In this document: piece by piece, positions 44,597 through 54,025 of the stretch
How the letters are laid out: each line of letters opens with the position of its first letter
How positions within the stretch are numbered: the stretch's first letter is position 1
NCBI GenBank assembly: GCA_008501735.1
Contig: QQUF01000045.1
Span: 241,732 to 305,731 of the forward strand
Source of the DNA: Calditrichota bacterium
Lineage (GTDB): Bacteria > CLD3
Direction: 5' to 3'
Length of the DNA: 64,000 nucleotides
Made by a program: the position numbers and the translations under genes
Notes under the pieces: model-generated
The model's input: the letters and a program-made list of their open reading frames with translations, nothing else
What the model was told of the DNA's origin: nothing
The model's database searches: none

Positions 44597-45949
44597 ATGG
44601 CGGAAAAAATATTAGTCGTTGACGACGAAATTCACATTCGAGAATCAATTTCATACATTTTACAAAAGAATGATTTTGACGTTTCGATGGCACAGAATGG
44701 TGAAGAAGCTCTAGAATTCATTCAACAAAATGATGTTGACATTGTAATCTCCGATATTAGTATGCCAAAATTAGATGGAATTTCTCTGCTAAAAAAAATT
44801 ACGGAAGTAAGCCCAAAAACTTTCGTAATAATTATTACCGCTTATGCTTCAATTGAAACAGCTGTAAAATCGTTAAGACTTGGTGCTTTCGATTACTTAA
44901 TGAAACCGCTTAATTTGAACGAAATTCTTTACCGAATAAATAGGCTAATTGACCACAAAAATCTTTCTTTGGAAAATAAATTTTTACGAGAAGAGATTAA
45001 CAAAAAATACGATTTTAGTAACATTATCGGTGAAAGTCCAAACATTACGAAAGTTTTCAGTTCAATAAAAAAAGTTGCTAGAACAGATGCAACTGTTCTG
45101 ATTCAAGGTCGAAGTGGAACAGGAAAAGAATTGGTTGCAAAAGCGATTCACTACCACAGCAAAAGAGATAACAAAAAAATCGTAACTGTAAACTGTGGTG
45201 CTTTAACAGAGTCTATAATCGAAAGTGAACTTTTTGGACATAAAAAAGGTTCATTTACAGGAGCTTCATTTGACAAAGAAGGTCTTTTCAAGGTTGCCGA
45301 TAAAGGAACGATTTTTTTAGATGAAATTTCTGAAATGCCTTTGCCAATGCAAGTAAAACTTCTTCGAGTTTTGGAAGAAGGAGAAATCACTCCAGTTGGT
45401 AGTACAGAACAAATCAAAATTGACGTTAGAGTAATCGCCGCCACAAACAAGATTTTAGCGGAGGAAGTTGAAAAGAACAAATTCAGAGAAGATTTGTTCT
45501 TTAGGCTCAATGTTGTTGAATTAAACTTGCCCGTTTTGGAAGAACGTAGAGAAGACATTCCACTTTTAGTAGATTTTTTCCTTCACAAATTCAACCAAGA
45601 AATGGGCTTGAATGTCAAGGGTGTCGAAAATGATGTTATGAGAATATTGATGCACAGAAGTTGGAAAGGACAAATTCGCGAGTTGGAAAATGTCATTGAA
45701 AGAGCAATGATTTTTACCGAAAATGATTACATCGGAATTGTTGACTTACCTTCATCCTTAGTTCCAAATCAAGACCAAGTAATTGAGAAATATGAAGAGT
45801 TTCCATTGGACTTAAAATCTGCAACCAAAATTTTTGAACACAACCACATTTTAAAAGTTCTTGAACAATTCAACAATCACAGAGAAAAAACAGCTCAAGC
45901 TCTTGGAATTAATGTTTCTTCACTTTACAGAAAATTGAGTGAGCAATAA
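44597..45949 (+). CDS. Sigma-54-dependent response regulator, NtrC family
   Basis: A 450-residue regulator. The receiver domain (1-120) has Asp9/Asp10, phospho-acceptor Asp53 in IVISDISMPK and the Lys in LMKPLNLNEI. The AAA+ domain (about 140-375) has Walker A GRSGTGKELVAKAIHYHS (from about 171), the sigma-54 contact loop KGSFTGA (Ser replacing the usual Ala of GAFTGA), Walker B GTIFLDEISEMP, and sensor motifs DVRVIAATN and FREDLFFRLNV. A Fis-type helix-turn-helix ends the protein (EKTAQALGINVSSLYRKL). A good AGAGGAAAC motif precedes the start. It is the partner of the upstream kinase and may control sigma-54 promoters. Confidence 0.95.
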   Translation: MAEKILVVDDEIHIRESISYILQKNDFDVSMAQNGEEALEFIQQNDVDIVISDISMPKLDGISLLKKITEVSPKTFVIIITAYASIETAVKSLRLGAFDYLMKPLNLNEILYRINRLIDHKNLSLENKFLREEINKKYDFSNIIGESPNITKVFSSIKKVARTDATVLIQGRSGTGKELVAKAIHYHSKRDNKKIVTVNCGALTESIIESELFGHKKGSFTGASFDKEGLFKVADKGTIFLDEISEMPLPMQVKLLRVLEEGEITPVGSTEQIKIDVRVIAATNKILAEEVEKNKFREDLFFRLNVVELNLPVLEERREDIPLLVDFFLHKFNQEMGLNVKGVENDVMRILMHRSWKGQIRELENVIERAMIFTENDYIGIVDLPSSLVPNQDQVIEKYEEFPLDLKSATKIFEHNHILKVLEQFNNHREKTAQALGINVSSLYRKLSEQ

Positions 45950-45958
45950 ATTCATAAA

Positions 45959-45978
45959 AGACGCACAAATGTGCGTCT
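45959..45978. repeat. Short perfect palindrome, REP-like or terminator
   Basis: AGACGCACA-AA-TGTGCGTCT, a 9-base-pair stem with a 2-base loop, followed by CTACG. It lies between the convergent stops of the regulator and CotH genes, where a bidirectional terminator or a REP-type dispersed repeat would fit. No clear T run follows on the plus strand, which argues for a repeat unit rather than a terminator. Confidence 0.5.
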
Positions 45979-45988
45979 CTACGTCAAA

Positions 45989-48322
45989 TTATTTTAGTAA
46001 TAAAATCTTAGCTGTTTTTGAATATTTTCCTGATTCGAGACGAACAAAGTAAACGCCGGAGCTTACATTTCTTCCAAAATTATTTGTTCCATTCCAAACG
46101 ACAGAGCCTTTTGAATTCTCAAGAACAAATTCTTTTACCTTTTGCCCAAGTACATTAAAAATTAACAACTTACCCAATTCGTAATTCGTAATTTCCAATT
46201 CGTAATTAATTGTGGTTTTTGGATTAAATGGGTTTGGGAAAACTTTGAGATTGAAGTTTTGCGGAACAACTTTCTCTTCTTCAATAGAACTAAAAGGTGT
46301 ATTAAAGTCATTTGGAGTCGGATTTAAGAAATCAAGTTTTTCACTCGCATCAGGAATTCTTCCAAAAGAAACGTCTGTATTTTGATTTCCAAAGTCAATT
46401 GAATCAATTATTGAAATCCCATCACTTTCCGTTAAAATGATTTTTTCACCATTTTTGCTAAGTTTAAAATTCGTGTGAATTCCGTTTTGGTTAGAATCGT
46501 TGTCGCACCAAACGAGCAAAAACTCACCCGAGTTCAAAATCAAATTCGGCTCTGAAAATTGCCATTTTGTAAGGTCATTTTTGGAATCACTTAAAAACAT
46601 TCCTGTTAGCAAAATGTTCTGTGAAGTTGGGTTGTAAAGTTCAATCCAATCATCAAATTCGCCACTTGGGTCAGAAATTGTAGTTTCATTGTCAGCCATA
46701 AATTCATTAATTTTTATTTTTGTTGTGTCAACTTCTGGAGTTGAGATTTCTAAAACTTTAGATTTTGGGTAGCTTACCAAATTTCCACTTGAGTCAGAAA
46801 TATTAATTTTGAAAGTTGCTTTTCCGCTAATCACAAAAGGTGGAATTTTCCCAACCCAAAGGTCTGCTTCCTCTACTCTTTTCGTTTGTGAAATCGGCGA
46901 AAAACTAAGTGGAAAAACTATCGGAGGTGAAATTTCAGGAGTAATTTCAACTTCAACTGAAGAAATCCCCAAATGACTAAAAGCCGAAACTTCAATTGTA
47001 ATCGAGTCAGAAGAAAGTGGAACTTTTGGAAACCAATCAATTTCATAAACTAAAGGCAAAGCAAATTCCCAAGTCAGTTGGTTTTCTAAGTAAGCATTGC
47101 GAAGATTTGTATAATTTTTAATACTGCGTTTTACGTGTTGATTTGAATAACCTCCTAAATCATAGGAATTTACAAAATCATTTGCATTAAAACCGTAGTC
47201 CAAAGTTCTGTAATTATCAGGCATTGCGTAAGGTGTCAAATCTGCTTTGAAGTCGATTAATCTTTGCTCCCAAATCTGGAGTTCAAAAACATTGTTTTTA
47301 TAAAATGCTAAAAAGTGTGTGTAAAGATTTTTGTATTTCGCATTTCCCAAAAGTCTTGTCGCAAGCGGTCTTGGCTCAGAAGAATTTCCAAATTGGTAAG
47401 GGTTTCGACTTGCCCAATTCGTACCGAACCAATCAATTCCAAAAGTATTATCGTAGTCGTAAGGAATCATTTGAATTAAGTCAGTTGAAGGGTTGTGGTA
47501 GAGGTAATAATTATTTTTCAAATACCAATAATCGTCCCAACTTGCAGTTAAAACATTCATTGCAAAATATTTAAGAACACTCGGAACGTCCAAAATATTT
47601 TCTAATGAATCTTCTAAAGATGAATTTGAAGTGTTCTCTAAATTCTTGATTAAACGTGCTAATTTTGTGTAATCGTCTGCACTTTTATTTGTTCTCAAAT
47701 CGTAAGTCCTTCGGTCTCCTTGAGTAAATTTGTAGGAATTTGGATTGCTGTTTATGTAATCTAAATCTGCGGGCCAAAGACATTTCCAAAGATTTCCACT
47801 TGGGTCTTCAAAATTCTTTTTCAAAAATTCATCATCAACGTGTTCAACTGAAACATAAAGCCCATAATAATTTCCATTAATGTAAAGTGCAATGTGATTC
47901 GCTCTACTCGCAGGAACTCCTATTTCTTGAAAAAAATCCCAACAGAGCTTACTTCTGACAATCGAAGGGTCGTTGTGTTCACCATTCAAATTCATTTTGT
48001 CAACGTCAAAGAATTTTCTGCCTGAGACAAAGTCATTGAACGAAAGTTTGAATGATTTTTTTTCTGCATCTCTCGAAGTGTTCCCTCTTAATCGAAATCC
48101 AACTGAATCAATAGTTGTGTCAATCCACGAATTTTGGAAATGAACAGAAGCCAAATGCAATGAATCGCTATAAACGTGATTGTAAATCCAATCTAAACCA
48201 GATGGATCAACAGTAATTGAAACAGTTCCAACTTGTGAATCGTCGTAGAGTTTCCAACTTTCGTCGGCTTTGGAAATTGAGTTAAAGAATAGAATTGTAA
48301 GGATTAAGGTAATTATTTTCAA
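45989..48322 (-). CDS. CotH-kinase/lamin-tail secreted protein with T9SS tail
   Basis: A 777-residue exported protein with signal peptide MKIITLILTILFFNSISKA. Residues ~40-440 form a CotH-type kinase domain: the SFKLSFNDFV lysine region, GNYYGLYVSVEHVDDEFLKK, and the catalytic-metal motif MIPYDYDNTFGIDWFG (about 285-300). Then beta domains (about 445-530), and a lamin-tail domain (about 540-660; INEFMADNETT, DDWIELYNPTS). The T9SS domain ends the protein (about 688-777: FNLKVFPNPFNPKTTINYEL). The tail has an in-frame duplicated peptide, NYELEITNYEL, seen as an insertion relative to the other tails. It is on the minus strand, convergent with the regulator gene and divergent from the SGNH hydrolase. 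Confidence 0.88.
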   Translation of the reverse strand: MKIITLILTILFFNSISKADESWKLYDDSQVGTVSITVDPSGLDWIYNHVYSDSLHLASVHFQNSWIDTTIDSVGFRLRGNTSRDAEKKSFKLSFNDFVSGRKFFDVDKMNLNGEHNDPSIVRSKLCWDFFQEIGVPASRANHIALYINGNYYGLYVSVEHVDDEFLKKNFEDPSGNLWKCLWPADLDYINSNPNSYKFTQGDRRTYDLRTNKSADDYTKLARLIKNLENTSNSSLEDSLENILDVPSVLKYFAMNVLTASWDDYWYLKNNYYLYHNPSTDLIQMIPYDYDNTFGIDWFGTNWASRNPYQFGNSSEPRPLATRLLGNAKYKNLYTHFLAFYKNNVFELQIWEQRLIDFKADLTPYAMPDNYRTLDYGFNANDFVNSYDLGGYSNQHVKRSIKNYTNLRNAYLENQLTWEFALPLVYEIDWFPKVPLSSDSITIEVSAFSHLGISSVEVEITPEISPPIVFPLSFSPISQTKRVEEADLWVGKIPPFVISGKATFKINISDSSGNLVSYPKSKVLEISTPEVDTTKIKINEFMADNETTISDPSGEFDDWIELYNPTSQNILLTGMFLSDSKNDLTKWQFSEPNLILNSGEFLLVWCDNDSNQNGIHTNFKLSKNGEKIILTESDGISIIDSIDFGNQNTDVSFGRIPDASEKLDFLNPTPNDFNTPFSSIEEEKVVPQNFNLKVFPNPFNPKTTINYELEITNYELGKLLIFNVLGQKVKEFVLENSKGSVVWNGTNNFGRNVSSGVYFVRLESGKYSKTAKILLLK

Positions 48323-48450
48323 GAGTTAGACTTTCGGTTTTTGGATATTTTCAATAAGTCAGAATTAGCAAAGATTTAGTTTCAATTCAAATGAAAAAAT
48401 TACTTTCTTAATCTTTAGAAATGGAATTTTAAAATAGGTTAAGAAATTTT

Positions 48451-49626
48451 ATGACTTCAAAATCCAAGAATATTATTTTAGCAATCTTTACAACTTTTTT
48501 ATTCTTTTCTTTCTTAGAGTTTTTAAGTCAAGTCGCTCTAATAAATTTCTTTTCCGAAAAGAAATTCAATGCTTACGCTTCTCACTCACAACTCAAAGAA
48601 CGCTACGGAAATTCAAGACTTGTTGCTCACAGGCATTTAGGTTACGTAACTTCTCCAAATTTTCAGTTTCAAGCAAACAGGCATAATTCTTTGGGCTTCC
48701 GAGGAGAAGAATTTTCAATTCAAAAACCAGATTCTGTTTTTAGAATTGTGTGTCTTGGAGGTTCAACAACTTACTCTGACGGAGTTAAAGATTACAAAAA
48801 ATCATTTCCTTACTTGCTTGAAAAAAATTTACAAAAAAATTTAGAAAAAAAGATTGAAGTAATTAATGGAGGCATTCCGGGTTACACAACACTTGAGACT
48901 TTAATAAATTTTCAAACTCGAATTCTTGATTTAAAGCCTGATTTGGTTATTGTTTACCATTGCATTAACGACGCTCTTGCAAGATTGGTTTATCCACTTG
49001 AATTTTACAAAGGAGATTACTCTGGCTTTTTAGAAGCCAAATCACCTTTTGAAAAAGATTCAGTTTTTGAGGAAAGCACAATTTTAAGAATTTTAATGAT
49101 TAGGTTAGGATTAATTGATTCACACAACTCAATAACTAGAATTTTGAAAATTCCTAAAACATCTTTAGCAAATGAATTTATAACTCAAAATAAGAATGGT
49201 AATTACCCAAGTGGAGTTTTCACTAAAAAATCAGCAAAAGAGATTTTAGAGGAGAACCAGTCAATCTTTTTTGAAAGGAATTTGGAAAACCTGATTTTAC
49301 TTGCAAAAGCAAATGGAATTGAAATTGTATTTTCAACTTTTGCATTTTCACCGTTTTTTGAAAACAAAGTTACTTTTTATGAAGAATTTCAAATAGCAAT
49401 TCAAGAAGGCAATAACATCATTAAGGAAATTGCAGAAAATTCTGAAATTAGTTTTTTTGATTTTGCCTCACAGATGCCACAAGACACGAGCTTTTTTACT
49501 GACGGGATTCATTTCACAGAAAAGGGAAATCAATTAAAAGCTAATTTGTTTGAAAAATTTTTAGAAAATAAAAATTTGATACAAAACAAAAAAGCCTCCA
49601 AGTCAAAAGAACTTGAAGGCTTTTAA
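48451..49626 (+). CDS. Membrane-anchored SGNH/GDSL-type hydrolase
   Basis: A 391-residue protein with an N-terminal membrane helix (about 8-32, IILAIFTTFLFFSFLEFLSQVAL) and an extracytoplasmic SGNH hydrolase domain. The blocks are visible in order: block I GGSTTYSDG (about 110-118, nucleophile Ser), block II GGIPGYTTLETL, block III YHCINDALAR (Asn about 170) and block V DGIHFTEKG (Asp/His, near the C-terminus). Such enzymes remove acetyl or acyl groups from polysaccharides or lipids; the substrate is unknown. The last 12 codons form a hairpin that probably serves the convergent subtilase gene as a terminator. The C-terminal tail is lysine-rich. Confidence 0.87.
   Translation: MTSKSKNIILAIFTTFLFFSFLEFLSQVALINFFSEKKFNAYASHSQLKERYGNSRLVAHRHLGYVTSPNFQFQANRHNSLGFRGEEFSIQKPDSVFRIVCLGGSTTYSDGVKDYKKSFPYLLEKNLQKNLEKKIEVINGGIPGYTTLETLINFQTRILDLKPDLVIVYHCINDALARLVYPLEFYKGDYSGFLEAKSPFEKDSVFEESTILRILMIRLGLIDSHNSITRILKIPKTSLANEFITQNKNGNYPSGVFTKKSAKEILEENQSIFFERNLENLILLAKANGIEIVFSTFAFSPFFENKVTFYEEFQIAIQEGNNIIKEIAENSEISFFDFASQMPQDTSFFTDGIHFTEKGNQLKANLFEKFLENKNLIQNKKASKSKELEGF
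49590..49624. terminator. Bidirectional terminator embedded in the SGNH gene 3' end
   Basis: AAAGCCT and CAAGT (49591-49603, one bulged C) pair with ACTTG and AGGCTTT (49611-49623, with one unpaired A), followed by TTTTTTG on the minus strand. It lies 22 bases beyond the stop of the minus-strand subtilase gene. It overlaps the last codons and the stop of the plus-strand hydrolase gene, so both convergent genes may use it. Confidence 0.78.
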
Positions 49627-49645
49627 AAATTAAACTAAGCGAGTT

Positions 49646-52636
49646 TTATTTGATAAAAACTGCTTTTTTAGTTTGTTTGAAATCAGGTGTTTCGATTTGG
49701 TAGAAATAAGTTCCACTTGAAACTAAGTTACCTCTTGAATCTTTTGCGTCCCAAACAACACTGTTGCTTCCGCCGTCAAACTTACCATTTACTAATGTTT
49801 TTACAAGTTGACCTTTAACATTAAAAACAGAGACTTTTACGTCTGTAGTTTTTGGTAAAGTAAAACGAATTGTTGTAGTTGGATTAAAAGGATTCGGGTA
49901 ATTTTGCTCTAAAGTGTAATTTCCAACGATTGGAGTGTTAGAATTTTCACTAACATCAGTTGCAATTCCCATTCCCTTAAGGAGGCTTTTAACTACAGTT
50001 TCAGAAGAAGTTAAAGAAGGAGAAGTTGCAATTATTGCTGCAATGTCAAATCCAACTAAAATAGCTTTAAAGTTAGCACCAACAGTATAAGAAGCAGAAA
50101 CTCCATCTCCGCCACTTGGACCATAACCAGCCAATTTTGTAGCATTTGCTCCAAGAGTAATTATGTCTCGTGAGTTTTGAAGATTTTCGGCATTTGCTCC
50201 AGCAGCTCTCATCAAGAATCCTAAAGCAGCACCAGAATTTGAAAGAAATCCTCCAGCTTCACCTCGAACAAAATCAGAACCACCAGTATAATCACCTGCA
50301 TAATTTACATCTAACATTCCCATTAAAGTTCCACCATCTTCTGTTGCAAGAACATTTTGTCCAGAGAGGATTAAGTTTCCGCCAGCGTTTAAGTAATCGA
50401 CTAAAGCTTGTTCTTCATTTACATCTAAAACATCTCCACCGTCTTTATTATCAGTAAACCAAATCACTGCTGATGGTTGAGAAAGTTGTGCAAATTCAGT
50501 TTGAGTTGGATTCATTAATTGTTCGTCCATATCCCAATAATAGTAATCACTTTCAACTACATTGTCAGCAATCTCTTGATAGATTGTGTCAACAGCAGCT
50601 GAGTTATCTGCACCAACAATTACAACTGTTGCAGGAGAATCAGTGTAATCAAAAGTCTCGTTGTTTCCACCTGTTACTGTAAACGGTGCAACAAAGCCTT
50701 CTGGATAAGGAAAGTCTGGAATAAATTGAATCGCATATTCTTCTTCAGGAAGAGTAATTGAGTAATTTCCATTTGCATCAGTAATTTCAACTGCATACTC
50801 AAACTCTTCGTCAGGAGTAATTCCCCAAACAATAATTTCTCCTTGAATTCCGTTACCTTGAGTGTTTGTCAAAGTTCCGCTAATGTCAGCAGTAGCATTC
50901 AAGTTTAATGCTATATCTTGGTCGTGAGCAATTCCTTCTTGAAGTTGTGGAAGGTTTGTAACATTTGTAGTATTGTACCCAAAAGCATTTACTGTTAAAG
51001 TTACAGTGTCAAAAAGTGGTCTTACTGTAAAACTTCCATCAAGTGCTGTTTCAAATGTTTGTCCTGTTTCATTAACTAAAATCTCAGCAAAAGAAACTGG
51101 ATTGCTTGTTGCGTTGTCAAACAAAGTTCCTTGAACAAGGTAAGGAGCAATCTCACTTGCAGCAGCTAATGCGTTGATTCTTCCCATTCCATAATCATTG
51201 TCATCTCCTGGGTCTCCTAAATCAGTTGCTGTAACGAGAAGAGCTGTTTTAGCTTGTTCAGGTGTTACATTTTCATTGATTTGTCTAAGAAGAGCGATTG
51301 TTCCTGCAACAATTGGACCTGAAAATGAAGTTCCTTGTGTCAAAGAGGTTCCACCAGGATTTGTTCCTGTTCCTGTTGCATTTGAACCGTCAGCAGCTTT
51401 AATTTGAGCTCCTTGAGCAACAATCTCAGGTTTAATTTTATGTTCGAGATTGTGTGGAGGAGCAACAATCACTCCAGCAGCACAACCCGAAGGTCCTCTT
51501 GAACTAAAACCAGAAATTGAAGTTTGGTTTTGGTCAACTGAGCCTACTGAAAAAGTATGAACAGGAGAAATTGCACCTGCTGCAACATCACCTTGAGTTT
51601 GTGGTCCAGGTCCTTCATTTCCTGCTGACCAAACAGTTGCAACGCCTATTAATTCCATATTTTCAAAAGATAGAAACTCTGAAGTACTTGCACAACCACC
51701 AGTATTTCCACCATAAGAATTGTTGATTACATCAAGATAATCTAAAGTAGAAGCAGGAAGCTGAACAGCCCAATTAAAGCCTGATGATGCATTTGAAATT
51801 CCAGCTCCCATTGTGCCTGAGTTATGTTTTGAAGCAATCCACCAAGCACCAGGGCAAGTTCCAATTGTATCCGTTGCAGTATGTCCAACCATATTTGACA
51901 TTGTTCCTGTTCCGTGAGTAGAACCAGCTAAATCTTCTGGAAACTGTGAATTTCCACCTGGGATTGCATCATACCAAGCATCATACCAATTTACACCTGC
52001 TTCATTTCCGTACCAACTTGATTGTAAATAAGAGTGAACACCTTCAACACCTGTATCAATATTCATTACAATTCTTCCACTACCGTCAAAACCTAAATCC
52101 CAAAGTTTATCTGCATTTACACCTGTAACGGCTACAGAAATGGAATTAATTTGATTACCGCCTTTGTTGTCAACAGGAGTATTAACACCAACTTTTTTAG
52201 GAGTTGTTGGCAAATGGTACATACTAATTGTTTCAACTTCTTCGAATCGTAATAAGTCGAAAATCAAATCTGTAGTTGCATTTTCAACCAAAATCATATT
52301 TGAAAGAAAGTAAGGGTAAAAGTTATCTACTCTTTCGTTGTTTTGGTTTAAGTAATCAATGACAGGAGCTTGTGTTCTATCAGCAACTTTTTTAAGCTCA
52401 GGAACAAGAATGTCTCTTCTTTGTGAGTTAGTCATAACTCTGTCTTTAAACATTCTTTTGTAAGGTGTTGTGTCAAGCTGTTCAGCAAAATTCAGATAAA
52501 CTGATACTTTTTCGCCTTCTCTCGCTTCGTTCAAAACATCTTCTAAATCATTAGTAAGAGTCGCCGCAGACGAAAAAGCAGGATAAATGCTCATCGAAGC
52601 GAAAACGCTTAATGCTAGAATTTTGTTTAATTTCAT
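49646..52636 (-). CDS. Secreted subtilase (S8) with T9SS tail
   Basis: A 996-residue exported protease with signal peptide MKLNKILALSVFASMSIYPAFSSA. A propeptide-like region (about 25-150) precedes the S8 domain. The catalytic triad is Asp194 in IVMNIDTGVEG, His241 in GSTHGTGTMSNMVGH and Ser437 in GTSFSGPIVAGTIALLR; the oxyanion Asn is in VWSAGNEGPG. Carboxypeptidase regulatory-like domains follow (about 500-660; DISGTLTNTQGNGIQGEI), then a ThuA/glutamine-amidotransferase-like segment with LDVNEEQALVDYLNAGGNL (about 740-760), then the T9SS tail (about 905-996; [25 protein letters not shown]). GGGAG precedes the start by 7 bases. Its terminator is shared with the convergent SGNH gene. Confidence 0.92.
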   Translation of the reverse strand: MKLNKILALSVFASMSIYPAFSSAATLTNDLEDVLNEAREGEKVSVYLNFAEQLDTTPYKRMFKDRVMTNSQRRDILVPELKKVADRTQAPVIDYLNQNNERVDNFYPYFLSNMILVENATTDLIFDLLRFEEVETISMYHLPTTPKKVGVNTPVDNKGGNQINSISVAVTGVNADKLWDLGFDGSGRIVMNIDTGVEGVHSYLQSSWYGNEAGVNWYDAWYDAIPGGNSQFPEDLAGSTHGTGTMSNMVGHTATDTIGTCPGAWWIASKHNSGTMGAGISNASSGFNWAVQLPASTLDYLDVINNSYGGNTGGCASTSEFLSFENMELIGVATVWSAGNEGPGPQTQGDVAAGAISPVHTFSVGSVDQNQTSISGFSSRGPSGCAAGVIVAPPHNLEHKIKPEIVAQGAQIKAADGSNATGTGTNPGGTSLTQGTSFSGPIVAGTIALLRQINENVTPEQAKTALLVTATDLGDPGDDNDYGMGRINALAAASEIAPYLVQGTLFDNATSNPVSFAEILVNETGQTFETALDGSFTVRPLFDTVTLTVNAFGYNTTNVTNLPQLQEGIAHDQDIALNLNATADISGTLTNTQGNGIQGEIIVWGITPDEEFEYAVEITDANGNYSITLPEEEYAIQFIPDFPYPEGFVAPFTVTGGNNETFDYTDSPATVVIVGADNSAAVDTIYQEIADNVVESDYYYWDMDEQLMNPTQTEFAQLSQPSAVIWFTDNKDGGDVLDVNEEQALVDYLNAGGNLILSGQNVLATEDGGTLMGMLDVNYAGDYTGGSDFVRGEAGGFLSNSGAALGFLMRAAGANAENLQNSRDIITLGANATKLAGYGPSGGDGVSASYTVGANFKAILVGFDIAAIIATSPSLTSSETVVKSLLKGMGIATDVSENSNTPIVGNYTLEQNYPNPFNPTTTIRFTLPKTTDVKVSVFNVKGQLVKTLVNGKFDGGSNSVVWDAKDSRGNLVSSGTYFYQIETPDFKQTKKAVFIK

Positions 52637-52750
52637 TTTGTTCTCCCAAAAAGGTTAGTGAGATTAAGATTTATTTTGATTTTAAGTTTATACATCTTTA
52701 GTTTTTCAATGTTTTTTAACGGCTTAAGTTCAAGAAAATTTCATTTGTGA

Positions 52751-54025
52751 TTAATTTAACTCACCAATTAGTTTTTCATTTTTATAGTCTATTAATCTAA
52801 CTGAAAATATTTGATTTTTCAAATTAGAGTTAGATTTGACAAAAACTCTTAAATATTCATCTGAATAACCTGTCCAAAAACCATCTTGTGTATCTTCAAA
52901 AAGCACTTTTGTAATTTGTCCAATTTTTGATTTGGCAAATTCATTTAGCTTTTTGTTTCCAAGTTCACGTAAAATTTTGACTCGTTTGCTTTTAACAACT
53001 GTTTGGAGTTGTTCTTTGTTTAGTGCAGCTGTTGTCCCTTTCCGTTTTGAAAATGGAAAAACGTGAAAGTGAGTAATCGGGTTTTCTTCTAAAAATTTCA
53101 CAGTGTTCAAGAATTGTTCCTCTGTTTCTCCCGGATAGCCAACAATTACATCTGCTCCAATTCCTGCATTCGGAAAAAATGATTTAATGTTTGCAATTGT
53201 TTTTGAATAAAACTCAGAATCATATTTCCTACGCATTTCTTTAAGAATTCCGTTATCGCCACTTTGCAAAGGAATGTGAAAATGCTCGCAAGTTTTTGGT
53301 GAACTTGCCAAAACTTCAAGAAGTTCATTTGTAATTGTGTTTGGCTCAACAGATGAAAGCCTTAACCTTTCCAAACCTTCGATTTCTAAAATCTCTTTTA
53401 CCAAATCAGCAAGTTTTTCACCACTTGTACTTTCGTATTCACCAATATTTACGCCTGTTAAAACAATTTCTTTAAATCCATTTGCCACAATTTCTTTGGC
53501 TTTATAAACTGCTTCTGCAATCGAAATTGTTTTTGAACGACCTCTTGCAAAAGGAATTATGCAAAAAGAACAAATGTAATTACAACCGTCTTGAATTTTT
53601 AAAAATGCTCTTGTGTGTGAGTCAGAAGGAGTTGTTGAAGCTCCCCAAAATTCATCTGTTTGGTCAATTTTAATTTGTAATTCATCTTCGGATTCCAAAT
53701 AGTCCAAGACATTGTATTTTTCAGAATTTCCTAAAATTAAATCAACACCTTTTATTTGTGAAATCGCTTCAGATTCCATTTGAGCGTAACAACCTGTAAC
53801 AATAATTTTTCCTTCTGGAGAAACCCTTTGGGCTTTTCGGATTAGGTTTCGACATTTTGAGTCTGCGTTGTCTGTAACAGTGCAAGTGTTTAAAAAACTC
53901 ACGTCAGCAGGTTCACCAAATTCTACAACTTCGTAACCTTGTTCAGTAAATTTTTGAGTAATTTCGCCCGTTTCAGCTAAATTCAAACGACAACCTAAAG
54001 TATTAAATGCTACAGTTTTGGTCAT
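52751..54025 (-). CDS. mtaB: tRNA t6A37 methylthiotransferase, MtaB type
   Basis: A 424-residue radical SAM enzyme that adds a methylthio group to t6A37 of ANN-reading tRNAs. The N-terminal UPF0004 domain has three cluster cysteines (TLGCRLN, Cys12; FLNTCTVTD; TGCYAQMES). The radical SAM core follows with CNYICSFCIIPFARG (about 147-161), IVLTGVNIGEY, SSVEPNTITNELLEV and HIPLQSGDNGILKEMRR. A C-terminal TRAM domain starts near residue 370. These motifs fit the MtaB branch rather than MiaB or RimO, by the sequence around CxxxCxxC and length. It lies alone on the minus strand between the subtilase and aldehyde dehydrogenase genes. Confidence 0.92.
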   Translation of the reverse strand: MTKTVAFNTLGCRLNLAETGEITQKFTEQGYEVVEFGEPADVSFLNTCTVTDNADSKCRNLIRKAQRVSPEGKIIVTGCYAQMESEAISQIKGVDLILGNSEKYNVLDYLESEDELQIKIDQTDEFWGASTTPSDSHTRAFLKIQDGCNYICSFCIIPFARGRSKTISIAEAVYKAKEIVANGFKEIVLTGVNIGEYESTSGEKLADLVKEILEIEGLERLRLSSVEPNTITNELLEVLASSPKTCEHFHIPLQSGDNGILKEMRRKYDSEFYSKTIANIKSFFPNAGIGADVIVGYPGETEEQFLNTVKFLEENPITHFHVFPFSKRKGTTAALNKEQLQTVVKSKRVKILRELGNKKLNEFAKSKIGQITKVLFEDTQDGFWTGYSDEYLRVFVKSNSNLKNQIFSVRLIDYKNEKLIGELN

